This document shows, piece after piece, positions 16,781 through 25,553 of a DNA stretch of 26,873 nucleotides (positions are counted from its first letter, which is position 1; every line of letters starts with the position of its first letter). Where the stretch lies: NCBI GenBank assembly GCA_037147235.1, contig JBAWVO010000055.1, positions 1-26,873 on the forward strand, read 5' to 3'. The DNA is from JANXQG01 sp037147235. Lineage in GTDB: Bacteria; Planctomycetota; Planctomycetia; Pirellulales; Thermoguttaceae. The position numbers were made by a program, and so were the translations under genes. The notes below the pieces were generated by a model. That model saw only the letters and a list, made by a program, of their open reading frames with translations. It did not search any database and was not told the origin of the DNA.

Positions 16781-18459
16781 ACAGAAGCATGAGAGTGAAT
16801 TGGCAGGGGGGCTTGCAGAGTGCGGTTGCGATTGGGGGCGCGGCTTGTGTCGGATCGGCCGTGGTGGGCAGGTCCGAAGAGAAAAAGGGCTACAGTATTC
16901 GCCAAATCACAATGGTACTGGCCATAAGCGGGTTGGTCTTCTTCGCTGGGGCCGCTCAAGGCCCCAGCCACGCGGCCCAACCACCCACGCCGGGCCAACA
17001 ACCGGCATTGAATCAGCCGGATCGACCTGTCTTGGTCGGCAACGTCTTCCCGCACATGACGGTGATGGCTTCCGGCGTGGGCAGCGAGAGCGAGACGGGC
17101 ATCGGGGCAATGATCCCTTGGGCGAATCGGCTTTGGGCCATCGGGTACGTCGCCCACATCCGCGGGAGCGGTATCGGACTGTACGAGATCGGGCCGGACC
17201 TGTCGTTCCGCAAGCACGCCGAGTCGATCACCGGGACATTCGCCAACCGGCTGGTTCACTGGGAGTCGAAACAGGTCTTTAACGGCAACATCCGCCAGCA
17301 GCCCTATCCGCACATCGGCGACATCGTTGCGGAACTGGAGCCGAAGAAACGCGCTCACGCTGGTGCCGGTAATACGGCGGACCTCTACGAGGACGACCAC
17401 CGTCTGGCCCTGGTACGCAGCCAGCCGGGCCTGACACTCCTAACCGAACAGCGCGTCAACGCCGTCGAGGCGCAAGGCGGGGTTCTCCGCTCGGTAGTCG
17501 CCCAGCACACCCGCACGGCCCGACGTTTGCGCATCGAAGGGCGATGGTTCGCCGACTGCACGGGCGATGGCACAATCGGCTTCCTGGCCGGAGCCGTCCA
17601 TGAGGTCACCCGCACGCAGCACATGGGCGCGAGCAACTTGTGGAATGTAGCCGACACTGGTGCCGCGGAGCCGTTTCCCAAGTGCCTTTGCCAAGATAAC
17701 GATTCCATCGACAAGACGATCGTCGAGATGGGCAAGCCTGTACCCTTTCCCTGCTGCCCTTGGGCAGTCGATCTCAAAGACAAGAGCTTTCCTGGCCGGC
17801 AACAGGCGGCTGCCCAATGGAGCAAGCCCGGATTGCAGAGCCTGGGCATATGGTTCTGGGAGAGTGGTTTCGATCGTGATCCCATCGAAGACGTCGAATG
17901 GATGCGCGACCTCAACCTGCGGGCGATGTACGGCGCATGGGACGTGCTAAAGAACGTGGACGGCAAGTATCCGAACCATAAGTTGGCATGGGCGGCCTAC
18001 ATCGCCGGCAAGCGGGAGTCGCGACGGCTGCTCGGGGATGTCGTACTCACCATGGATGATTTTCGGAAGAACCGCGTCTTCCCCGACGGGTGTTTCCCCT
18101 GCACCTGGCACATCGACCTGCACACGCCCGCCCCGACATACGGCAAGGGGCATGCTGGCGAGGAGTTCATCTCTCAAGCGACGACTGGCAAGGGCTATTC
18201 CTACAAGGGCCCTTACTGGGTCCCGTATCGCTGTCTTTACAGCCGCAACATCGGCAACTTGTTCATGGCTGGACGCGACATCAGCGTCACGCACGAGGCG
18301 CTCGGCCCCGTGCGGGTGATGCGCACCTGCGGCATGATGGGCGAGGTCGTCGGCATGGCTGCGTCACTTTGTAGGAAACACTCCTGTGATCCACGTGAAG
18401 TTTACAAGAAACACTTGATGGAATTCAAGGAACTCATGAAGGCGGGTGTTCCCCTGTAA
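16777..18459 (+). pseudogene. Chimera: beta-propeller-type 5' part plus FAD oxidoreductase lacking its FAD-binding N terminus
   Basis: The start overlaps the upstream stop (ATGA). An internal ATG at 16912 opens a cleaner signal peptide (MVLAISGLVFFAGA). Residues 85-168 (VLVGNVFPHMTVMASG, GIGAMIPWANRLWAIGY, FANRLVHWES) match the first blade of a PVC beta-propeller-like hypothetical family. At about nt 17280 the sequence switches in frame to the middle of an FAD oxidoreductase: YPHIGDIVAEL, AGNTADLYEDDHRLALV, WFADCTGDGTIGFLAGA. It then runs to a normal FAD C terminus (NLFMAGRDISVTHEALG, GMMGEVVGMAA). The GxGxxG dinucleotide site that should begin the enzyme is missing, so FAD binding is probably lost. 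Confidence 0.75.
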
Positions 18460-18482
18460 CGCTTACTTGGTGCGGAGCGTGT

Positions 18483-18503
18483 TTCATTCTTCATTCTTCA
18501 TTC
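18483..18503. repeat. Tandem heptamer TTCATTC, three units
   Basis: Three exact TTCATTC copies (18483-18489, 18490-18496, 18497-18503) lie in the 65-base leader of the next gene. Written one base out of register the unit is CTTCATT, sharing the CTYC beginning of the larger array at 9863-9939. Confidence 0.8.
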
Positions 18504-18515
18504 CTTTAATCAAAA

Positions 18516-18520
18516 GAGGT
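18516..18520 (+). promoter_or_regulatory. Ribosome-binding site GAGGT for the esterase fragment
   Basis: GAGGT lies four bases before the ATG at 18525. It is part of a nine-base GAGGTTCCG string also found at 24860-24868 before the DUF1080 gene. The site fixes the start at 18525. Confidence 0.6.
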
Positions 18521-18524
18521 TCCG

Positions 18525-19004
18525 ATGAGAGTCGAAAAACTATCTGTCAACGACATTTTCGATCAAACCGCCCGCAAAGAATATGGCAAGAATCTGGTAT
18601 GTCTGATCAAGGACCTCCGCAAGGAGTTCAACGCTCCGAACATGAAAGTGGTGGTGGGCGTGATGGGCGTAAATGGCCCGCTCAATGAGGGGACATTGAA
18701 TCCCAAGCAAAAGGATGTGCGCGAAGGGCAGCGGTTCGTAAACACCGTACCGGAATTCAAAGGCAACGTCAAAGCGTTCGAGAGCGCTCCTCTGTTGCAC
18801 CCGAAAGTCGTTGAACTTACTGCGGGCACCTGGCTGCACATTCGCGATTTCACGAAAGACCCGCTCACCCCGGAAGAGCAGGCACTGCTGCAACGTGCGA
18901 CGTCCAACATGGGCTACCACTATAACGGCGAAGGGCGTTTTTTCATCCTCTTGGGCAAGGCTTTTGCCGATGCGATGCAGGAGCTGATGGGAGTGAAGAA
19001 GTGA
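18525..19004 (+). pseudogene. C-terminal part of a SASA-type sialate O-acetylesterase-like enzyme
   Basis: The 159-residue protein matches the second half of the SASA carbohydrate-esterase family (PF03629-like). LIKDLRKEFNAP and VVVGVMGVNGP correspond to the FIRDVRKD / PVVVG pattern, and MGYHYNG near the end supplies the catalytic-type His region before GKAFADAMQEL. The GQSN block carrying the nucleophile Ser is absent, and the first 20 or so residues (VEKLSVNDIFDQ) look foreign. There is no signal peptide, unlike normal family members. The start codon has a good ribosome site, so the fragment may be translated but is unlikely to be an active esterase. Confidence 0.65.
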
Positions 19005-19046
19005 AGTGAATGTTTTGTCAAGACACCTAATGAGGAGCGCGTTTCC

Positions 19047-21500
19047 ATGAGAATGAGATTACAACACGTAGGTTATCCTTTCCTGCTTGCCATGACCATG
19101 CTGTCCGGGACTGCGTACGTCAGCAAGGCGGCCAGTCCCGCCGGCCCACCGCCGGATGTAACGAAGGATCCCAAAGCCGCCGTCGGCAATGACTGGAATC
19201 TTGGTCCCACCGGCATGCGAGGTTGGATGTTCGTCCGCGACAACTATACCGACGAAGCTCGGCAGATCATCGTGACCAAGATCGACAAAGGCTCGCCGGC
19301 CGACGGCGTCATGGAACTCGGCGACGTGATCCTTGGCGTGGGCATAAAACCCTTTGCCGAGGACGCGCGCCATGCTTTCGGCCACGCGATCGGCGAGGCT
19401 GAACAGGAGGACCACCAGGGTCTGCTGAATCTGCTCGTCTGGCGCAAGGGCGCGCAGAAGCAGATCCGTGTGAAGCTCCGGGTGATGGGTGCCTACAGTG
19501 ACACGGCACCCTACGACTGCCCGAAGTCCAAGCAGATCCTGGACGACGGTTGCCGCTATATCTCCGAAGGCCTCGCCAAAGGCCAGACCGAGAACCGGTG
19601 TCATATCGCCCACCTGGCGCTGCTGGCCTCAGGCAATCCGGCTTATCGCGACGAACTCAGAACCTATGCGCACAAACTAGGGAATCCCAATGCCAAGTTC
19701 TCCATCGCGCACTGGGTGCCGGGCGCGCCGGGCGGCTGGACCACGGGATACACGTGCGTCTATTTGTCGGAATACTACCTGGCCACGGGCGATGCGTACG
19801 TATTGCCCTTGATCAAGGAGTACGCCCACTTCATCGCGTTGGGGCAAAGCCGGATCGGCAGTTGGGCCTCGAACATGGCGTGGACCGATCTGAATGGCGG
19901 CGTCGTGCATGGCAACCTGCCCGGCTACGGGGCCTTGAATCAAGCCGGATTGGTCTGCCACATGGGGCTGATTTTGGCCAAAAAGTGCGGCACCGAGGAT
20001 CCGGAGGTCGACCAGGCCCTCGATCGTGCGAACAGGTTCTTCGGCTACTACATCGGCAAAGGCACCATCCCCTACGGCGACCACAACCCGACGCTCAACT
20101 GTCACGACGACAACGGCAAGAACTGCGAGGGGGCGCTGGTCTTCGACCTTCAGGGGTTGAAGGAAGGCTCGCAGTTCTTCACCAAGCTGGCAACCGCCTC
20201 CTACGAGGATCGCGAAGAGGGGCACACCGGCAACACGTTCAGCCATCAGTGGGCCGGGCCGGGTGTCGCCCGCGGCGGACCGAAGGCGGTCGCGGCGTTT
20301 CTCAAAGAAATGCGATGGTACTACGATTCGGCCCGATGCTGGAACGGATCGTTCATCTACCAAGGCCTGGGTGGCGGGGCCGGCGGGTATTGGGATTCCA
20401 CGGCCGGCTACATGCTCACCTACGCGCTGCCGCTACGAAAGATCTACCTGACAGGCAAAGACGCCAAGCCCGATACCTGGCTGAGCGATACGGATGTGAA
20501 GGAAGCCATCGAAGCGGGACGTTCGGTGCCGTACGACAAGATGGAGCCCGCAGCGGTGATGAAGCATCTGGGGAGTTGGTCGCTGGTCGTTCGCACGCGT
20601 GCGGCCGAGTCGCTGGCCCAAAGCAAGGCCGACGTGACGCCCGGTCTGGTCCAGTTGTTGGAAGGCGATGATCCCCGCGCGCGGATCGGGGCCTGCCAGG
20701 TGCTGCGTGAGCTCAAGGCCCGCGGTGCCGCGGCCGTCCCCGCGTTGACCCGGATGCTCGACCATGATGAAGTCTGGGTGCGGATCTGTGCCGGCGAAGC
20801 ATTGGCGGGCATCGGCGAACCCGCCCGGGCGGCCCTGCCGGCGATGCTCAATGCCTGCGCCCGGGAGGATCCCAAGGATCCTCGCGGGTTCCAGCCGCGG
20901 GGCCTGGCCTTCTCGCTGTTCTATCCCGGCGGGGCGTTGGGTGGCAAGGGACTGCTGGCCGATTCGATCCAAGGAGTTGACCGGGCCTTGCTTTACCCAG
21001 CCATCCGCCGCGTGGTCCGCACCGACGACGGTCGCGCGCGGGGCTGCATGCGATCCACCTACCAGTTGCTGACCTTGGAGGATATCCGGGAGCTTGCGCC
21101 GGACATCCTCTTCTCCATCGAGCAGAAGGCGCCAAGCGGCGAGATGTTCGCTGGCGGCGTGCGGTTGGCGGGCGTGAAGATGCTAGCCAAACATCGGATC
21201 AAGGAAGGCATCCCGCTCTGTTTTACGGCCATGGATTGGCGCAACTGGGGCGCCGGCGAGCGGATCGCCGTCTGCCTAGACACACTAAAACAGTACGGCG
21301 CCAACGCCCTTCCCTTGCTCAAGGAGATCGAGCGGACGTGGACCGTGGACGAGGCGACCAAGAATTCGCTGAAGCCGCAACTTGACAAGCTCCGCGAGGT
21401 GATTCGTACAGCCGAAAACGACAACAACCCGCCAAAGCTGATCAGCATAAAGGATCTCGGCGCGCAGAAAGGCACTTCGGTTATGGAAACAAGTAATTAA
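19047..21500 (+). CDS. Exported PDZ / alpha-toroid / HEAT-repeat protein (DUF6288-like)
   Basis: This is a complete 817-residue protein. A signal peptide runs to about residue 29. A PDZ-like domain (about residues 60-145) has IIVTKIDKGSPADGVMELGD and VILGVGI, the carboxylate-binding region. Next comes a long alpha/alpha section (about 160-480) with repeats of WxxGY/Tyr and Gly-rich turns (GGWTTGYTCVYLSEYYLATGD), reminiscent of terpene-cyclase/toroid folds. It ends with HEAT repeats from about 500 (VRTRAAESLA, RIGACQVLRELKARGAAAV, VRICAGEALAGIGEPARAAL). I recognise the architecture as DUF6288-type; its function is not known. GAGGA at 19031-19035 precedes the ATG by 11 bases. It is one of the few uncut genes in the mosaic half of the window. 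Confidence 0.75.
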   Translation: MRMRLQHVGYPFLLAMTMLSGTAYVSKAASPAGPPPDVTKDPKAAVGNDWNLGPTGMRGWMFVRDNYTDEARQIIVTKIDKGSPADGVMELGDVILGVGIKPFAEDARHAFGHAIGEAEQEDHQGLLNLLVWRKGAQKQIRVKLRVMGAYSDTAPYDCPKSKQILDDGCRYISEGLAKGQTENRCHIAHLALLASGNPAYRDELRTYAHKLGNPNAKFSIAHWVPGAPGGWTTGYTCVYLSEYYLATGDAYVLPLIKEYAHFIALGQSRIGSWASNMAWTDLNGGVVHGNLPGYGALNQAGLVCHMGLILAKKCGTEDPEVDQALDRANRFFGYYIGKGTIPYGDHNPTLNCHDDNGKNCEGALVFDLQGLKEGSQFFTKLATASYEDREEGHTGNTFSHQWAGPGVARGGPKAVAAFLKEMRWYYDSARCWNGSFIYQGLGGGAGGYWDSTAGYMLTYALPLRKIYLTGKDAKPDTWLSDTDVKEAIEAGRSVPYDKMEPAAVMKHLGSWSLVVRTRAAESLAQSKADVTPGLVQLLEGDDPRARIGACQVLRELKARGAAAVPALTRMLDHDEVWVRICAGEALAGIGEPARAALPAMLNACAREDPKDPRGFQPRGLAFSLFYPGGALGGKGLLADSIQGVDRALLYPAIRRVVRTDDGRARGCMRSTYQLLTLEDIRELAPDILFSIEQKAPSGEMFAGGVRLAGVKMLAKHRIKEGIPLCFTAMDWRNWGAGERIAVCLDTLKQYGANALPLLKEIERTWTVDEATKNSLKPQLDKLREVIRTAENDNNPPKLISIKDLGAQKGTSVMETSN

Positions 21501-21539
21501 GCGGATCATTGAAAACAAACAGTCCGCGAAACGCGGATC
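21501..21539 (+). promoter_or_regulatory. Small hairpin with competing direct repeat
   Basis: TCCGCG-AAA-CGCGGA (21523-21537) is a perfect 6-bp stem. GCGGATC also occurs at 21501-21507 and 21533-21539, so the TCCGC strand could pair with either copy. No U-run follows. It may be a weak terminator for the upstream gene or a leader structure for the next. Confidence 0.35.
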
Positions 21540-21562
21540 CTCCCAAGAAGAATTGACAAAGC

Positions 21563-23476
21563 ATGATCATTCGCTCCCGCGTCACCCCGCTGTCTATTGC
21601 CACCGGCTTGCTGCTGATCGCAGCCGTGGGATTCGGTACCGAACATTCCGCCTTGTGGGGGGGGCATGGCGAGAAATGGACACCGGAAAGCCGGCTGCCG
21701 GACTTCTCCTTTGCCGGTTATCACTGCGGAGAGAAGTCGCTCCCTGTCGTGCCACCCGGTGTGAGTGTGAAGGACTTCGGTGCAAAAGGTGACGGCGTGG
21801 CGGATGATTCACAGGCGTTCCTCGATGCTCTCGCCAAGGTGCGCAGCGGTGCCATCGAAGTGCCGGCAGGCCGTTATCGGATTACCCGCATGATTGAGAT
21901 CACCTGCCCCAACGTCGTCCTGCGCGGCGCGGGGCCGGATCGGTCGGTTCTATTTTTCCCCACGCCATTGAACGACATCAAGCCGAACTGGGGCGCAACC
22001 ACCACTGGCCTCCGCACCTCGAACTACTCATGGTCGGGAGGATTCTTGACGCTTCGCGGCAGCTTCGGATCGAAGACCCTGGCCGGCATCGTGGCCGATG
22101 CGAAACGCGGCAACACTTCCGTCCGGGTCTCTTCCGTCCGGCAACTTCGGGTCGGTCAGCGGGTCGATGTCTTCCAATCCGACACGGCCGAAAACACACT
22201 CGCCGTCCACCTTTACTCCGGGGACAGCGGCCCGGTCCGGAACCTCAAGGGTGGCACGCGCGCTTCGCTGGTCAGCCGCATCACGAGCATCGACGGGGAC
22301 CGGATTCACCTCGACCGCCCGCTGCGCTGTGATGTGCAGGCTGCCTGGCATCCGCGGCTACGGAGCTTCGAGCCCACGGTCACGGAGTCGGGAATCGAGA
22401 ATCTCGGTTTCGAGTTCCCCAGCCAGCCTTACAAGGGCCACTTCACTGAACTGGGCTTCAACGCCATTGGCTTCTACGAGGTGGCGGACTGCTGGGTGCG
22501 CAACGTCCGCACACGGAACGCCGACAGCGGCCTCTTCATCGGCGGCAGTTTCAATACGGTACAAGGTGTAGTACTCGAATCACAGCGCGCGCACGACAAC
22601 CAGAATTGTGTCGGACACCACGGCATCTCGCTCGGCGGCGGCGATCACCTCGTGACCGACTTCGACTTCCGCAATCGCTACATCCACGACATCACAGTCA
22701 GTCACCATTGTTCCGGCAATGTCTGTTCACACGGCCGAGGCGTGGATCTCGCACTCGACCATCATGGCTACGCGCCTTACGAAAACCTCTTCACGGATCT
22801 CGATGCCGGCGGCGGATTGCGGTTATGGAAGTGCGGTGGCGGTGCGAACCTCGGAAAGCACTGCGGCGCGCGAGGTACTTTCTGGAACATCCGCGCTGAA
22901 AGACCACAGCGATATCCCGACAAGAGATTCGGTCCGCTATCCATGAATCTGGTGGCAGTCCAAACTGACCAACCGTCAGAGAAGAATCCCGCGGGAAAAT
23001 GGTTTGAGGCAATTGATCCCCGAAAACTTGAGCCGCAGAATCTTCATAAGGCCCAACTCGCGCGTAGGCTGGCCACTAACATAATTTCAACCAAAGACAA
23101 TATCCTGACCATGATGCACAAGGTGAATGCGTATCAGTTGGAGCATCCATGGAAGGCGACCGATCACAACTGGATTCGAGGAACCTATTACACAGGGGTG
23201 ATGGCCGCTTACCATGCCACGAAAGATGAACGCTACCTGGAGCAGGCCATGCGTTGGGGAGTGCAGCACCAATGGCAGCCTGGGACCGAGCATTCAGGAG
23301 GCAATAAACTCACCTGCGGACAGACATGGATTGAGCTCCATGCCATCAAGAAAGATCCGGAGATGATTTCCCCTCTGATCAAGTGGCTTGATTCGGGCAA
23401 ACCCAATACCCGCACCAAGCCGGCGTCGGCCACATGGTTGAGGACAAAGGCTCCCCCGGCTACCGCGGCCGCCTGA
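21563..23476 (+). pseudogene. Chimera: secreted Pectate_lyase_3 beta-helix protein plus GH105 slice
   Basis: Residues 1-25 are a signal peptide. VKDFGAKGDGVADDSQAFLDAL (about 70-90) and EVPAGRYRITRMIEI are the canonical entry of Pectate_lyase_3/GH28-related beta-helices. Strand-turn repeats follow to about residue 500 (LEPQNLHKAQLARR), a near-complete domain. At about nt 23070-23085 the frame continues into a GH105 unsaturated-uronyl hydrolase-like segment: VNAYQLEHPW, WIRGTYYTGVMAAYHATKDERYLEQAMRWG, LTCGQTWIELHAI, IKWLDSGKPN. Near 23403 it enters sulfatase DNA out of frame and stops. The beta-helix part could still fold; the GH105 piece has only about 110 of roughly 350 residues. No strong ribosome site is seen: AAGAAGAA at 21546-21553 is the best candidate. 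Confidence 0.75.
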
Positions 23477-24726
23477 ACCAGCAATGCGTCACCATCGCAG
23501 AAGTATTGCGGCCCGCAGGTTACTTCACCATCATGAGCGGCAAATGGCACGTGGGTCAGAACCACGGTGTCACCCCCTGGGCGCGTGGCTTCGACCGCAG
23601 CCTCAATGCCGCCGCCGGTGGGTTTTATTTCCCGGATTCTCCGCGTACCGAGCTTTTTCTCAATGGCGAAAGTGTTGGACGTCGCGGCGGGAAACTGCCG
23701 GACAATTGGTACGCGACCGACCTTTGGACCGATTTTGCCATCAAGTTCGTGGACGAAGCCCTCGCGGCGAAGAAGCCCTTCTATTTGCACCTTTGCCACA
23801 ACGCGCCGCATTTCCCGTTGCAGGCACCGGCGGAGGATATCGCAAAATTCCGCGGTAAATACAAAGCTGGCTGGGATAAGCTCCGCGCCGCCCGCCGTGC
23901 CCGGCAGATCGAGATGGGCGTCACCGACTCCGCGTGGCCGCTCTCGCCGCGACCCGACACGGTGAAGGCGTGGGACAGCCTCAGTGCCGCTGAGCAGGAC
24001 CGATTCGACCTCATCATGGCAATTTACGCCGCGTGCGTGAACCACATGGACGCGAGCGTCGGCCGGCTCGTCGAAGCGTTCCGCCAGCGCGGCGTGCTCG
24101 ACAACACGCTTATCCTGTTCCTCGCCGACAACGGCGGCAACGCCGAGAGCGGCCCGAACGGCAGGCTCAACGGCGATCAGCCCGGCTCAGCAAAGTCAGA
24201 CGTCTTCTGTGGCCAGTCGTGGGCGACGCTGGAAAACACGCCGTTCCGCCAGTACAAACATTTCGACCACGAAGGCGGCATCGCGACACCATTGATCGCC
24301 CACTGGCCCGCCGGCATTGCCGCACACGGCAAACTCCGTGGGCAAGTCGGCCATATCGTTGACATCATGCCCACCTGCGTGGACGTCGCCGGCGCAAAGT
24401 ACCCAGCCGAGTTCAAGGGCCACACTATCCTGCCGATGGAAGGCAAGAGCCTCGTTCCGACATTCAACGATAAACCGCTGGAGCGCGATGCGCTTTACTG
24501 GGAACATGAAGGCAACGCAGCCATTCGCGTTGGCGACTGGAAGCTAGTCCGGCTCGGTAACCATGGCACGTGGGAACTTTACAATATCAAAGCCGACCGG
24601 ACCGAACTGCACAACCTTGCCACGGAGAAACCGGACCTCGTGAAGGAACTTGCCGCGAAATGGAATGTCTGGGCCGAGCGGACAAACGTGAAGTTGCAGG
24701 GAAAGACGGCGAAGATGAGAATGTAA
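23407..24726 (+). pseudogene. Type I sulfatase missing its N terminus and active-site cysteine
   Basis: Sulfatase similarity starts exactly at 23407, reading YPHQAGVGHM, which in intact enzymes directly follows the CxPSR-x-LLTGL segment. The first in-frame ATG is 23434. The rest is intact to the stop: SGKWHVGQN (Lys and His of the active site), HLCHNAPHFPL, LFLADNGG (metal-binding Asp/Asn) and the C-terminal subdomain ending WELYNIKADRTELHNLA. It is an S1 arylsulfatase-A-like type and not a close copy of the sulfatase at 6807. The formylglycine Cys and first metal ligands are absent, so it should be inactive. It overlaps the end of the preceding chimera in another frame. Confidence 0.8.
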
Positions 24727-24732
24727 GGTATC

Positions 24733-24761
24733 TTGTAACTTGCGTGTGTCGCAGCTACGAT
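24733..24761 (+). promoter_or_regulatory. Possible promoter before the DUF1080 gene
   Basis: TTGTAA (24733-24738) and TACGAT (24756-24761) are separated by 17 bases, each matching four of six consensus positions. It lies in the 144-base gap before the intact DUF1080/dehydrogenase pair, where a promoter would be expected. Weak match. Confidence 0.3.
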
Positions 24762-24870
24762 AGGGAGTGTTTTCTGCTGGAAGCGTTTTCAGGCAGGTGT
24801 CAAAAGGGGAACGTTGGCTAATAGTGGATATCCCTTTCCTCAATCCAATTCCACCCACCGAGGTTCCGTT

Positions 24871-25527
24871 ATGATTTATCGCCGTTTCTGCATTGCTTTG
24901 ATCTTGGGTTTGCTCCTTGTCACTTCGGTCCGCGCGGCCGATGCCGAAAAAGAATTCTTACCTTTATTTGATGGCAAGACGCTGGACGGCTGGAAGCAGC
25001 ATGGTGGCAAAGCCAAGTATGCGGTCGAGGATGGTGCGATCGTAGGCACCTCGGTCCCCAATACGTCCAACAGCTTCCTCTGTACCGAGAAGACCTACGG
25101 CGACTTCATCCTGGAATTGGAGTTCAGAGGCGACAGTGCCTTGAACTCCGGCGTTCAGATCCGTAGCGAGGTCAACGCAAACGACCGCGTCTTCGGCTAC
25201 CAGGTCGAGATCGATCCTTCAGCCCGAGCTTGGAGCGGAGGCATCTACGATGAAGGGCGCCGCGGCTGGCTCAACAATCTCAAAAACAACGAACCGGCCC
25301 GCAAAGCTTTTAAGCAGGATGAATGGAACAAGTTCCGTGTCGAGGCCAAGGGCGACTCGATCAAGACCTGGATCAACGGCGTGGCGGCGGCTGACTTGAA
25401 TGACTCAAAGACACCTCGCGGTTTTATCGGCCTTCAGGTACATGGCGTGGGAAAGAGGACTGAGCCTCTGCATGTGCGCTTCCGCAATCTCCGCATCAAG
25501 GAAACGGAACCAAACCCATCGAAGTAG
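24871..25527 (+). CDS. DUF1080 protein (3-keto-disaccharide hydrolase-like)
   Basis: ATG 24871 is chosen because it follows GAGGT (24860-24864) and opens a classic signal peptide (YRRFCIALILGLLLVTSVRA). The open frame begins earlier at 24814 without support. The 218-residue product is a full-length DUF1080/PF06439 domain: LFDGKTLDGWKQHGG, a YAVEDGAIVGT strand, GDFILELEFRGDSALNSGVQ and the WNKFRVEAKGDSIKTWINGV block. The fold is a concanavalin-like jelly roll. Family members act on 3-keto-glycosides, cleaving glycosidic bonds after oxidation at C3; many others are uncharacterised. It lies 26 bases upstream of a Gfo/Idh/MocA gene, a recurrent pairing that fits this role. Confidence 0.9.
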   Translation: MIYRRFCIALILGLLLVTSVRAADAEKEFLPLFDGKTLDGWKQHGGKAKYAVEDGAIVGTSVPNTSNSFLCTEKTYGDFILELEFRGDSALNSGVQIRSEVNANDRVFGYQVEIDPSARAWSGGIYDEGRRGWLNNLKNNEPARKAFKQDEWNKFRVEAKGDSIKTWINGVAAADLNDSKTPRGFIGLQVHGVGKRTEPLHVRFRNLRIKETEPNPSK

Positions 25528-25540
25528 TCTGAGCCATTGA

Positions 25541-25545
25541 AAGGA
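25541..25545 (+). promoter_or_regulatory. Ribosome-binding site for the Gfo/Idh/MocA gene
   Basis: AAGGA lies eight bases before ATG 25554, in the 26-base gap after the DUF1080 stop, and supports this start and co-transcription. Confidence 0.6.
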
Positions 25546-25553
25546 ACTTTGCT

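Noticed and set aside
21553..21558. TTGACA as a -35 box
   Set aside because: It lies only four bases before the ATG at 21563 and has no -10 match at a proper distance.
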